A stretch of 48,388 nt of DNA from Candidatus Allofournierella pullicola (GTDB lineage: Bacteria > Bacillota > Clostridia > Oscillospirales > Ruminococcaceae). A model generated the notes under the pieces. That model was given only the letters and a program-made list of their open reading frames with translations. It had not been told where the DNA came from and made no database searches. The translations under genes were made by a program, and so were the position numbers. Position 1 is the first letter of the stretch, and each line of letters starts with the position of its first letter. Below are positions 42,031 through 48,388 of this stretch, piece after piece. Where the stretch lies: assembly GCA_019114225.1 (NCBI GenBank), contig DXFW01000007.1:1-48388 (forward strand), written 5' to 3'.

Positions 42031-43341
42031 ATGAACAAGAAAATCAGCGTCAGCCTGGCGCTTACCATTGCCATCATCGCCATGACGGTCACCTTCTCGG
42101 TGACCATGATCCTGGCGCGGCAGATCTTTGATCAGACCATCCCCTCGGTGCAGGAGAAGGAGAGCATGTACTCCAAGCTGGCCGAGCTGGACAAATATGT
42201 GCGCGCCAACTACTACGGCGACATCCAGGACTCCACGCTGTTCGACATGATCAGCTACGGCTACGTCCTGGGCACCGGCGACCGCAACGCCACCTACTAC
42301 ACCGCCAAGCAGTACACCGAGCTGCTGGAGGTGCAGAGCGGCAACATCGTGGGCGTGGGCGTGGACGTGGTGAAGGACACCTCCGGCTATGCCCGTATCA
42401 CCCAGATCTATGCCGGCAGCCCCGCCGAGGAGCTGGGCCTGCAGGTGGGCGGCTTCATCACCGCCATTGACGGCGCCGACGTGAAGAACCTCGCCCGCGA
42501 CAATGTGCTCAGCCGTCTGCAGGGCGAAAGCGGCACCCAGGTGGTCCTGAGCTACATGTCGCCGGACTCCGAGACCGCCGACTACACCGTGATCCGCAGC
42601 AAGTACGTCATTCCCAGCGTGGAATATCAGATGACGGACGGCTCCATCGGCTACATCAAGATCACCCAGTTCGATTCCACCACCATCACCCAGTTCAGCA
42701 AGGCCGTGAACGACCTCACCGGCCAGGGCGCTGTGGCGCTGGTGTTTGACGTGCGCGGCAATGCCGGCGGCCTGCTCAGCGCGGCGGTGGATTGTATCGA
42801 CCTGCTGGTGCCCAAGGGCGACATCGTCTGGGCCGAATACAAGACCGGCGAGCGCACCCTGATGGGCGAGAGCGACGAGTCCAGCGAGGATCTGCCCATG
42901 GTGGTGCTGGTGGACGGCGAGACCGCCAGCAGCGCCGAGCTGTTTGCCGAGAGCCTGCGTCAGTTCTCCGGCGCCCAGCTGGTGGGTCAGAAGACCTACG
43001 GCAAGGGCACCATCCAGGCGGAGCCCCACCGCATGAGCGACGGCAGCGCCGTGGTCATCACGGTGGCCAAGATGATCACCGCCAACGGCGAGAGCTTCGA
43101 CGGCACCGGCCTTGCCGTGGACATCGAAGTGGCCGCGGGCAGCAACGTCGAGGCCGGCGCGCCTTTGACCAGCGATCCGCAGGTGAGCCGTGCACTGGCG
43201 GCGGCCAAGTTGCTCACCGGCTCTGCCGCCGAGATCACCGACGGCGATTCCTCCGGCACGTCGGAGAGCACTTCTGCTCCCGCGTCGGACAGCGCGGCAG
43301 GGGAGACTTCCTCCGCGCCCGCCTCCTCCGGCGAAGAGTAA
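42031..43341 (+). CDS. S41-family carboxy-terminal processing protease (CtpA)
   Basis: 436 residues. N-terminal signal anchor (LALTIAIIAMTVTFSVTMIL), a family N-terminal helix region, PDZ domain at about 105-190 (GVGVDVVKDTSGYARITQIY ... GSPAEELGLQVGGFI), and the S41 core: IGYIKITQFDSTT, VFDVRGNAGGLLSAAVDCID, catalytic Ser300 in GETASSAEL and Lys in YGKGTIQAE. The last 45 residues are a Ser/Ala/Glu low-complexity tail without structure. CtpA-type proteases trim cell-wall hydrolases and secreted proteins, fitting the M23 neighbour. ATG after AAGGAGAG. A terminator follows. Confidence 0.94.
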   Translation: MNKKISVSLALTIAIIAMTVTFSVTMILARQIFDQTIPSVQEKESMYSKLAELDKYVRANYYGDIQDSTLFDMISYGYVLGTGDRNATYYTAKQYTELLEVQSGNIVGVGVDVVKDTSGYARITQIYAGSPAEELGLQVGGFITAIDGADVKNLARDNVLSRLQGESGTQVVLSYMSPDSETADYTVIRSKYVIPSVEYQMTDGSIGYIKITQFDSTTITQFSKAVNDLTGQGAVALVFDVRGNAGGLLSAAVDCIDLLVPKGDIVWAEYKTGERTLMGESDESSEDLPMVVLVDGETASSAELFAESLRQFSGAQLVGQKTYGKGTIQAEPHRMSDGSAVVITVAKMITANGESFDGTGLAVDIEVAAGSNVEAGAPLTSDPQVSRALAAAKLLTGSAAEITDGDSSGTSESTSAPASDSAAGETSSAPASSGEE

Positions 43342-43350
43342 GCATTTTCT

Positions 43351-43389
43351 GGGCAGCGACCCGCCCGCGGGGCGCTGCCCTTATTTTTT
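43351..43389 (+). terminator. Terminator of the ftsEX-ctpA operon
   Basis: GGGCAGCG (43351-43358) pairs with CGCTGCCC (43373-43380) with an inner CCCG/CGGG stem, followed by TTATTTTTT. Confidence 0.88.
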
Positions 43390-43407
43390 AAGAAAGGCAG
43401 GCTGTTT

Positions 43408-44271
43408 ATGCCCAACCTCACAGACCTTTCCACCATCCGCGACCTTTGCGCCCGGCACGACTTTGCCCTCTCCAAGGGCTTTGGCCAGAACTTCATCGTC
43501 AACCCCGGCGTTTGCCCCAAAATCGTGGAAGCCGCCGGGATCGACGGCGGCTGGGGCGTTCTGGAGATCGGCCCCGGGATCGGTGTGCTCACCAAGGAAC
43601 TTGCCCTGCGGGCCAAAAAGGTGGTGGCGGTGGAGGTGGACAAGCGCCTGCCCCCCCTGCTGGAAGAAACCCTGGCGGAGTTCGACAATGTGGAAATTGT
43701 TTTGCAAGATATACTGAAAGTAGACATTGCGGGACTCATTCGGGAGAAATTCCCCGGCATGCCGGTGGCGGTGTGCGCGAACCTGCCGTATTACATCACC
43801 AGCCCCATCCTCATGCGCCTTTTGGAAGAAAAACTGCCCATCCGCCACATCACGGTGATGGTGCAGAAGGAGGCGGCCCAGCGGATCACCGCCGCCCCGG
43901 GCAGCCGGGAGGCGGGAGCCATCAGCTATGCGGTGGCCTACTATGCAAAGCCGCGCCTGCTGTTCAGTGTGCAGCCGGGCAGTTTTTATCCGCCGCCCAA
44001 GGTCACCAGCGCGGTGATCCAGCTGGAGGTGCGCGAGACCCCCGCGGTGGAAACGCAGGACGAGGCGGGCTTTTTCCGGCTCATCCGCGCGGCCTTCAGC
44101 CAGCGGCGCAAAACGGCGGCCAACTCCGTCAGCAGCGCACTGGGCGTGCCCAAGGCGGCGGTGACGGCGGCGCTGGAAGCGGCGGGCCTGCCCGCCACGG
44201 CCCGGCCGGAGCAGCTGACGCTGGAGGATTTCTGCCGCCTGCAGCAGCAGATGGCGGCGCCGGAGGGCTGA
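43408..44271 (+). CDS. rsmA: 16S rRNA (adenine1518-N6/adenine1519-N6)-dimethyltransferase
   Basis: KsgA: dimethylates two adjacent adenines near the 3' end of 16S rRNA using SAM, a late 30S quality step. 287 residues: SKGFGQNFIVNPGVCPKIVE, SAM motif I WGVLEIGPGIGVLTKELAL, VVAVEVDKRLPPLL, and catalytic motif IV CANLPYYITSPILMRLLEE. The C-terminal helical part carries FYPPPKVTSAVIQLEVRE. ATG after AAGAAAGGCAGG. Loss of KsgA activity is the known basis of kasugamycin resistance. Confidence 0.97.
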   Translation: MPNLTDLSTIRDLCARHDFALSKGFGQNFIVNPGVCPKIVEAAGIDGGWGVLEIGPGIGVLTKELALRAKKVVAVEVDKRLPPLLEETLAEFDNVEIVLQDILKVDIAGLIREKFPGMPVAVCANLPYYITSPILMRLLEEKLPIRHITVMVQKEAAQRITAAPGSREAGAISYAVAYYAKPRLLFSVQPGSFYPPPKVTSAVIQLEVRETPAVETQDEAGFFRLIRAAFSQRRKTAANSVSSALGVPKAAVTAALEAAGLPATARPEQLTLEDFCRLQQQMAAPEG

Positions 44272-44292
44272 GAACACGGGCGCAAAAAGCCC

Positions 44293-44321
44293 TTGCCCCG
44301 GCCGCCGAGTTTTGTTATAAT
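44293..44321 (+). promoter_or_regulatory. Promoter of tRNA-Thr
   Basis: TTGCCC (44293-44298), a 17-bp spacer ending TGT, and a perfect TATAAT (44316-44321). About 30 bp before the tRNA. Confidence 0.8.
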
Positions 44322-44351
44322 GTGCTTACGGCGCTTTTTGCGCCGTTCTGA

Positions 44352-44427
44352 GCCGGCATAGCACAGCTGGTAGTGCAGCTGACTTGTAATCAGCAGGTCG
44401 GGGGTTCGAATCCGTCTGCCGGCTCCA
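44352..44427 (+). tRNA. tRNA-Thr(TGT)
   Basis: Complete cloverleaf. Acceptor GCCGGCA pairs with TGCCGGC, discriminator T, and CCA is encoded (44425-44427). D arm with AGCTGGTAG, anticodon stem GCTGA/TCAGC, loop CTTGTAA with anticodon TGT at 44385-44387, and T loop GTTCGAATC. Decodes ACA and related Thr codons. Single gene with its own promoter and terminator. Confidence 0.97.
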
Positions 44428-44624
44428 CGTCGGAATGGACTGCGCTCCATTCAAAAAGCCCAGCCGAAAGGCTGGGCTTTTCTCATACCGCTCCGTCATT
44501 CCTCCTTCTCCCCATGAAATTTTGCTTGCGCAAATTTTCATGGGGGCCCCGGCTGCCCTGCAGGCAGCCATGCGGGGGCGGCGTATCGCTTGCCGCGCGT
44601 CACCTTCATTTCGTCGCTTCTTCC
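44428..44624. repeat. Hairpin-rich intergenic stretch after tRNA-Thr (REP/MITE-like)
   Basis: First half of a 422-base gap without a gene. It holds a run of inverted repeats: GAATGGA-CTGCGC-TCCATTC (44433-44452); the tRNA terminator; a 36-bp near-perfect palindrome at 44510-44545 (arms CCCCATGAAATTTTGC and GCAAATTTTCATGGGG, one mismatch, loop TTGC); and GGCTGCC-CTGCA-GGCAGCC (about 44553-44571). No credible reading frame. Such strings of hairpins are typical of dispersed intergenic repeats, but copy number cannot be judged from one window. Confidence 0.5.
44455..44481 (+). terminator. Terminator of tRNA-Thr
   Basis: AAAGCCCAGCC (44455-44465), GAAA tetraloop, GGCTGGGCTTT and more T. Perfect 11-bp stem. 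Confidence 0.92.
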
Positions 44625-44653
44625 TTGACAAAAGGCGGGGGATATGCTATGCT
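44625..44653 (+). promoter_or_regulatory. Promoter of the CorC/HlyC-type gene
   Basis: TTGACA (44625-44630, consensus), a 17-bp spacer ending ATGC, and TATGCT (44648-44653). It places the transcript start near 44660, 190 nt before the gene. Confidence 0.82.
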
Positions 44654-44659
44654 GTTTTG

Positions 44660-44849
44660 CAAATCATACGAAAGGGAAGCGTGACGCGCAAAGCCATGGA
44701 CGACGGCGACAGTACCGGCGGAGAAACCCCTCCTTTATCTTACATACAAAGCTTTATCGGACGTAGCCTGTGCCTGCGAGAGTAGGCGTCGGGCTGTGTC
44801 CGTTTGTGTTTAAAAGTGATGTTTTCAGTTCTCAAGGAGGAACGTTGTT
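44660..44849 (+). ncRNA. Structured 5' leader of the CorC/HlyC-type gene (unassigned)
   Basis: About 190 nt of leader without a credible frame. It has a GAAAGGGAAGCGTGACGC start, GACGCGCAAAGCC, a GGAG-AAACCC-CTCC hairpin, and a long regular hairpin at 44758-44802. That hairpin has stems CGGAC/GTCCG, AGCC/GGCT and GCCT/AGGC separated by near-symmetric internal loops and capped by GCGAGAGT. The cap GCGAGAGTAGG equals the loop E strand of bacterial 5S rRNA, a fold also used inside large riboswitches. It lacks the conserved M-box and yybP-ykoY sequences. The downstream transporter family makes a metal sensor the best guess. Confidence 0.45.
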
Positions 44850-46175
44850 TTGAAAAATTCCCTTGCTCTCATGCTTTTGCTTCAGGCGGCTCTGATCGGC
44901 CTCAACGCCGTGTTTGCCTGCGCCGAGATCGCCGTCATTTCCATGAACGACACCCGTCTGGCCCGCCTGGCTGCCTCCGGCGACAAGCGCGCCGTGCGCC
45001 TTGCCCGCCTCACCAGCCAGCCCGCCCGTTTCCTGGCCACCATCCAGGTGGCCATCACCCTGTCCGGCTTTCTGGGCAGCGCCTTCGCTGCGGAAAACTT
45101 CTCCGACGGTCTGGTGAGCTGGCTGCTGAGCCTGGGCGTGCCGGTGCCCGCCGCCACGCTGGACGCGCTGGCCGTGGTGCTCATCACGCTGGTGCTTTCT
45201 TATTTCACGCTGGTCTTTGGCGAGCTGGTGCCCAAACGGCTGGCCATGCGCAAGGCCGAGCCTCTGGCGCTGGGCATGTCCGCGCTGCTCTGCGCCATCG
45301 CCCGGGCCTTTGCCCCCATCGTCTGGCTGCTCACCGCCTCCACCAACGGAGTGCTGCGGCTGCTGGGCGTAGACCCCAATGCCGACGAGGAGACCGTCAG
45401 CGAGGAGGAGATCCGCATGATGGTGGACGAAGGCAGCGAAAAGGGCGTCATCGACCGCACCGAAAAGGAGTTCATCCAGAACGTGTTTGAGTTTGACGAC
45501 CGCACCGCGGGCGAGATCGCCACCCACCGCACCGAGGTGCAGCTGCTCTGGCTGGAGGACGGGGAGGAAGCCTGGGCCCACACCGTGCGCACCGGCCGCC
45601 ACTCCCGCTATCCCGTGTGCGAGGGCAGCGCCGACAATGTGGTGGGCGTGCTGGACGTCCGGGATTACCTCTGCCTGGAAGAGAAGGACCGCGCCGCGGT
45701 GATGGAAAAAGCGGTGCGGCCGGCCTATTTCGTGCCGGAGTGCGTGCGGGCGGACGTGCTGTTCCGCAACATGAAGCGCACCGGCGAACCCATGGCGGTG
45801 GTGCTGGATGAATACGGCGGCTTTGAGGGCATTGTGACCATGAACGACCTGCTGGAACAGCTGGTGGGAGAACTGGACGGCGACAGCGGCGAAGAAGCCG
45901 CGCCGGTGCAGGAGATGAGCCCCGGTATCTGGCGGGTGCGGGGCGACGCGCCCCTCACTGAGGTGGCCGCGGCGCTGAATGTTCCGCTGCCCTGCAGCGA
46001 GTTCGACACCTTCAACGGGCTGGTGCTCAGCGCTCTGGGCTCCATCCCGCCGGATGGTTCCGCCGCCGAAGTAAATACGGCGGGGCTGGAGATCCGGGAG
46101 GCCGAGTTCCGCGCCCATCAGGTGAAAACCGCGCTGGTCCGGCCTGTGCCCGCCGCGCCCTGTCAGGAAGAATGA
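44850..46175 (+). CDS. CNNM/CorC-HlyC family membrane transporter with CBS pair
   Basis: 441 residues. CNNM (DUF21) membrane domain with about four helices (ALMLLLQAALIGLNAVFACA, FLATIQVAITLSGFLGSAFA, VLITLVLSYFTLVFGELVPK with the GELVPKRLAMRKAE motif), then EEEIRMMVDEGSEKGVIDRTEKE, two CBS domains (second: YFVPECVRADVLFRNMKRTG, EYGGFEGIVTMNDLLEQLVG), and a C-terminal CorC_HlyC domain (WRVRGDAPLTEVAAALNVPL). Characterised members export Mg2+ or Co2+; the haemolysin name is historical. TTG start with AAGGAGG 8 nt upstream. Own promoter and a structured leader; terminator after the stop. Confidence 0.93.
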   Translation: MKNSLALMLLLQAALIGLNAVFACAEIAVISMNDTRLARLAASGDKRAVRLARLTSQPARFLATIQVAITLSGFLGSAFAAENFSDGLVSWLLSLGVPVPAATLDALAVVLITLVLSYFTLVFGELVPKRLAMRKAEPLALGMSALLCAIARAFAPIVWLLTASTNGVLRLLGVDPNADEETVSEEEIRMMVDEGSEKGVIDRTEKEFIQNVFEFDDRTAGEIATHRTEVQLLWLEDGEEAWAHTVRTGRHSRYPVCEGSADNVVGVLDVRDYLCLEEKDRAAVMEKAVRPAYFVPECVRADVLFRNMKRTGEPMAVVLDEYGGFEGIVTMNDLLEQLVGELDGDSGEEAAPVQEMSPGIWRVRGDAPLTEVAAALNVPLPCSEFDTFNGLVLSALGSIPPDGSAAEVNTAGLEIREAEFRAHQVKTALVRPVPAAPCQEE

Positions 46176-46181
46176 GCACGT

Positions 46182-46213
46182 GCCGCCGCCCCGAATGGGC
46201 GGCGGCCTTTTTT
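46182..46213 (+). terminator. Terminator of the CorC/HlyC-type gene
   Basis: GCCGCCGCCC (46182-46191) pairs with GGGCGGCGGC (46197-46206), then C and six T. Confidence 0.9.
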
Positions 46214-46224
46214 GCGGCAGGGGC

Positions 46225-46253
46225 TTTGCAAAGGAAAAGAGCTGTATTATAAT
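46225..46253 (+). promoter_or_regulatory. Promoter of the membrane-protein/secreted-protein pair
   Basis: TTTGCA (46225-46230), a 17-bp spacer and a perfect TATAAT (46248-46253). Confidence 0.65.
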
Positions 46254-46265
46254 GGAATAAAATAA

Positions 46266-46286
46266 CGGCGAAAGCCGCCTTTTTTT
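46266..46286 (+). terminator. Promoter-proximal hairpin with T run
   Basis: CGGC-GAAA-GCCG followed by CC and seven T, starting only about 6 nt after the expected transcript start. Either an unusual immediate attenuator or a stabilising 5' hairpin. Confidence 0.4.
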
Positions 46287-46314
46287 GCGAAAAAAGGGGA
46301 AAAGGGGAAGGAAC

Positions 46315-47169
46315 ATGGAAGAAAATCTCACCGCGGCAGTTCAGCCGCAGGCACAAAAGCGGCCCGGCTTTTGGCGCACCCTTCTGGAAACGCTCAAGAC
46401 CAGCCTTGCGCCCACGGCGATCATGGCGGTGCTGTGGCTGCTGCTCAGCTGGCTCAAGGCGGCGGGCATTCAGTGGGCCATTTTGTGGCCGCTGAACTTC
46501 CTCACCGGCGCATTGGCCGGCATGGAGGGAAGCGCCCTGGGCGGCACCATCGGCAAGGCCATCCTGCTGGTGTGTTTCAACAGCCTGTTCCGCGGGCTGC
46601 TCATGCACCGCAAGTGGGACGGCCGCCGCCGGGACAATGTGAAGAGCGAGCTGAAGGCTCAGACCAAAGCCCAGCTCTTTGCCCGCATTCCCCAGTATTC
46701 CAACCTGCGCCTTCTCTGGAAGGACCGCTCGCCCCGCATGCTGGCGACGGGCCTTTGGGGCGGCGCCGCGGCGCTGGCGGTTTATCCGTTCCTCACCGGC
46801 AACGGCAGCCCGGTGAACAGCATGGTCTGTGTGGCGCTGTTCCTGACCATCGGCGGCCAGATCGCCCGCCAGCGCGGCCTGCTCATCACCCTGCTCAACA
46901 TCCTGCTGGCCAAAAAGGCCCTGCGCACGGTGAACCGCGGCGCCATCGACCGCGTGTTTGCCGGCTTTGCCGTGGGCATGGCGGCGGCGGTGCCTCTGTC
47001 CTTCACGCAGAACCTGAAGGCGGCCTTCCTGTGGCCTCTGCTGGCCTGGGGCCTGCCCATCCTGCTGGCTGCATTGGGCGCCTTCTGCTTCGTGCGGCCC
47101 TGGCTGGCCGCCGCGAAGGCGAAAAAGGCCGCGGCCGCCGCAGGCGGCGGGGAGGCACAGGGCAAATGA
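46315..47169 (+). CDS. Hypothetical multi-pass membrane protein
   Basis: 284 residues, no family recognised. Four to five hydrophobic segments (LAPTAIMAVLWLLLSWLKAA, IQWAILWPLNFLTGALAGME, AILLVCFNSLFRGLLM, GLWGGAAALAVYPFLTGN, ALFLTIGGQIARQRGLLITL, PLLAWGLPILLAALGAFCF), a charged cytoplasmic stretch in the middle (HRKWDGRRRDNVKSELKAQT), and an Ala/Lys-rich C-terminus. ATG with GGGGAAGGA upstream. The stop overlaps the next gene start as ATGA, so it is co-translated with the secreted protein that follows and may help to export or anchor it; this is inference. Confidence 0.78.
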   Translation: MEENLTAAVQPQAQKRPGFWRTLLETLKTSLAPTAIMAVLWLLLSWLKAAGIQWAILWPLNFLTGALAGMEGSALGGTIGKAILLVCFNSLFRGLLMHRKWDGRRRDNVKSELKAQTKAQLFARIPQYSNLRLLWKDRSPRMLATGLWGGAAALAVYPFLTGNGSPVNSMVCVALFLTIGGQIARQRGLLITLLNILLAKKALRTVNRGAIDRVFAGFAVGMAAAVPLSFTQNLKAAFLWPLLAWGLPILLAALGAFCFVRPWLAAAKAKKAAAAAGGGEAQGK

Positions 47170-48388
47170 AAAAGAAACTTATCCGGCGCGCGCTGGCTTT
47201 GGCCTGCGCGGCTTCCCTGTGCCTTCTGTGCGCCGCGCCGGTATTCGCGGCAACGGATTTTCAGCAGTGGTCTGTGACAAAGGTGAAACTGAAGATTCCC
47301 GGGGAAGGGTACGACAGAGCCACACTGACCGGTCCCGATGTGGCGCAGGACGGATCGGTGCAGCTGGAAACGGAACGGGCCGTTCGCTTTACCCTTGAGG
47401 CGTCTACCCATGAGGGAGCGGACTTTTTTGGCTACGGCGGGATATCCAAGCCGCTGTATGTCATAGCCTCATGCCGGGAAGGCGGACAAGGGATCCCGTA
47501 TTTAACGGAGTATATTGTTCTGGAAAACGATGGGGAAACCGTTACCTTTGCGCAGCTTCAGCCGGAGAGTGAAATCGAAATAAAGATGGAGTTCCGTGAT
47601 GTGAAGCTGTCAGATCATGCGTTTGCCACCCGTGAAGGCGATATGCTGAAGATCTTTACCATGCCGGAAGGTGAGATCAAATGGGAGATCCGCTGCACGA
47701 TCGGATCAATGACGACGCTTTCTGCCCCGCAGACGGAAGAAAACGGGCCTTTTGCAAGCCGCCAGGAGGCGGAGGAATATCTTGCTCAAATCCAGCAGGC
47801 CATGGAAAAGCCGGCGGCCAAACTGGAGCAGCCGCGGCAGATCACGTTTCGCGGAGCGTACAGCACGCAAAACGGCGGTCCTGCCGTCAGCGGGTCGGGC
47901 GTACAACTGGAGAGCGGCTCAGCGGCCCTCCGGATGAATGTAGAATATACACAACAGGCTGATACGTTGCAGTGGGAGGGGGAAACAGAAATCCCCATCG
48001 GGAACGTGCAGCAGAACGCCTTGCGGCTGGAGATGGCCACTACTCTGACAGCGTTTGACTGGGATCTCATTCCCTTTGGCGGTTCCGCCGCCCGCGCTGT
48101 GGCCACCACCGCCGGCGCGGCGGCCCTGGGTCTGGGCGGCGGCGCGGCGGCCAATGCCCTGTCCGCCGGGCTGGACGGCATGCCCGCCCCCAAGCGCCGG
48201 GAGGACTTTGAGGACCCGGACGTTCCCGACGACACCCCCGACCTGCCTGAAGAGGATACCCCCTCGGTGTCGGTCAGCTTCTACCGCCCCTTCGACGACA
48301 TGGTGAACACCAAGGGCGCGGCGGTGGACATCCGGCTCACCGTGAACGGCGGCGAGGGCCTGCGCTGGAACTATCTGCCCACCGCCAT
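47166..48388 (+). CDS. Secreted hypothetical protein, 3' end outside window
   Basis: 407 codons open to the window edge, no stop. Signal peptide (KKKLIRRALALACAASLCLL then CAAPVFAATD). About 260 residues of beta-rich, unrecognised sequence follow. After about residue 300 there is an Ala/Gly-rich segment that could be a membrane span (ATTAGAAALGLGGGAAANAL), an acidic Asp/Pro linker (FEDPDVPDDTPDLPEED), and the start of another module (SVSFYRPFDDMVNTKGAAVD, then IRLTVNGGEGLRW). The first 900 bases use codons rare elsewhere here (ATA, TTA, TCA, AGT) and are visibly less G+C-rich than the rest. Starts with ATG overlapping the upstream stop. Function unknown. Confidence 0.8.
   Translation, partial: MKKKLIRRALALACAASLCLLCAAPVFAATDFQQWSVTKVKLKIPGEGYDRATLTGPDVAQDGSVQLETERAVRFTLEASTHEGADFFGYGGISKPLYVIASCREGGQGIPYLTEYIVLENDGETVTFAQLQPESEIEIKMEFRDVKLSDHAFATREGDMLKIFTMPEGEIKWEIRCTIGSMTTLSAPQTEENGPFASRQEAEEYLAQIQQAMEKPAAKLEQPRQITFRGAYSTQNGGPAVSGSGVQLESGSAALRMNVEYTQQADTLQWEGETEIPIGNVQQNALRLEMATTLTAFDWDLIPFGGSAARAVATTAGAAALGLGGGAAANALSAGLDGMPAPKRREDFEDPDVPDDTPDLPEEDTPSVSVSFYRPFDDMVNTKGAAVDIRLTVNGGEGLRWNYLPTA

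Noticed and set aside
44435-44785. A 116-residue frame between tRNA-Thr and the CorC gene
   Set aside because: It runs through the tRNA terminator, the palindrome and the promoter and lacks a family match; it is chance openness.
44758-44802. Possible 5S rRNA fragment, because GCGAGAGTAGG matches 5S loop E
   Set aside because: The rest of 5S (including the CCGAACTCAGAAG region) is absent and the hairpin closes on itself; it is only a shared loop motif.
44660-44849. c-di-GMP (GEMM), cobalamin or M-box riboswitch, suggested by GACGCGCAAAGCC and GGGAAGC
   Set aside because: The tetraloop hairpin and second helix of GEMM, the B12-box and the M-box core are not present; similarity is limited to short words.

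Overview
The window is chromosomal DNA from a high-G+C Firmicute of class Clostridia, most likely an Oscillospiraceae/Ruminococcaceae gut anaerobe near Faecalibacterium, Gemmiger or Subdoligranulum. This rests on the clostridial order maf-mreBCD-pbp2-minD-mgsA, the one-chain FGAM synthase, the Bacillus-type SD sequences and promoters, and the two-gene replacement of PurH. The genus is an inference. I see no rRNA operon, CRISPR array, insertion sequence or prophage.

Layout: (1) 1-1953, minus: 5' part of a glycogen phosphorylase gene. (2) 2244-5974, plus: zapA, a U32/RlhA-type gene, dut, a DUF4321 gene and maf. (3) 6098-12150, plus: the rod-shape block mreB-mreC-mreD-pbp2, then an orphan minD-like gene and mgsA. 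minC, minE and rodA, which usually sit here, are absent. (4) 12325-20708, minus, listed in transcription order: aroF behind a peptide-type attenuator, metY-metA (homocysteine synthesis), an OmpR/histidine-kinase pair, a SulP transporter and a tandem-repeat PepSY lipoprotein whose promoter carries 11-bp direct repeats. (5) 21047-34872, plus: ybaK, then a nearly complete de novo purine operon purE-C-F-M-N-(purO-like)-(AICAR transformylase)-D-L-B behind a 230-nt structured leader. (6) 35050-38948: a DUF5655 gene, an XRE/membrane-protein pair, a PPOX-fold flavoprotein, an RsuA-type pseudouridine synthase and a CdaR/PucR-type regulator with an inverted-repeat operator array. (7) 39107-43341: ftsE-ftsX, an EnvC-like M23 protein, a 34-residue membrane peptide and a CtpA protease, together a cell-separation module. 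(8) 43408-48388: rsmA, tRNA-Thr(TGT), a hairpin-rich intergenic region, a CorC/HlyC-type transporter behind a structured leader, a membrane protein, and a secreted protein cut by the window end.

Promoters are sigma-A type, and many carry an extended -10 of the form GTGCTANNNT. The best regulatory discovery is the aroF leader: a consensus promoter, a 30-codon peptide with Tyr-Tyr-Tyr-Gly-Phe-Tyr-Phe, a 14-bp terminator and a nested antiterminator that can be read from the sequence. The purE and CorC leaders are structured RNAs that I could not assign to a known class.
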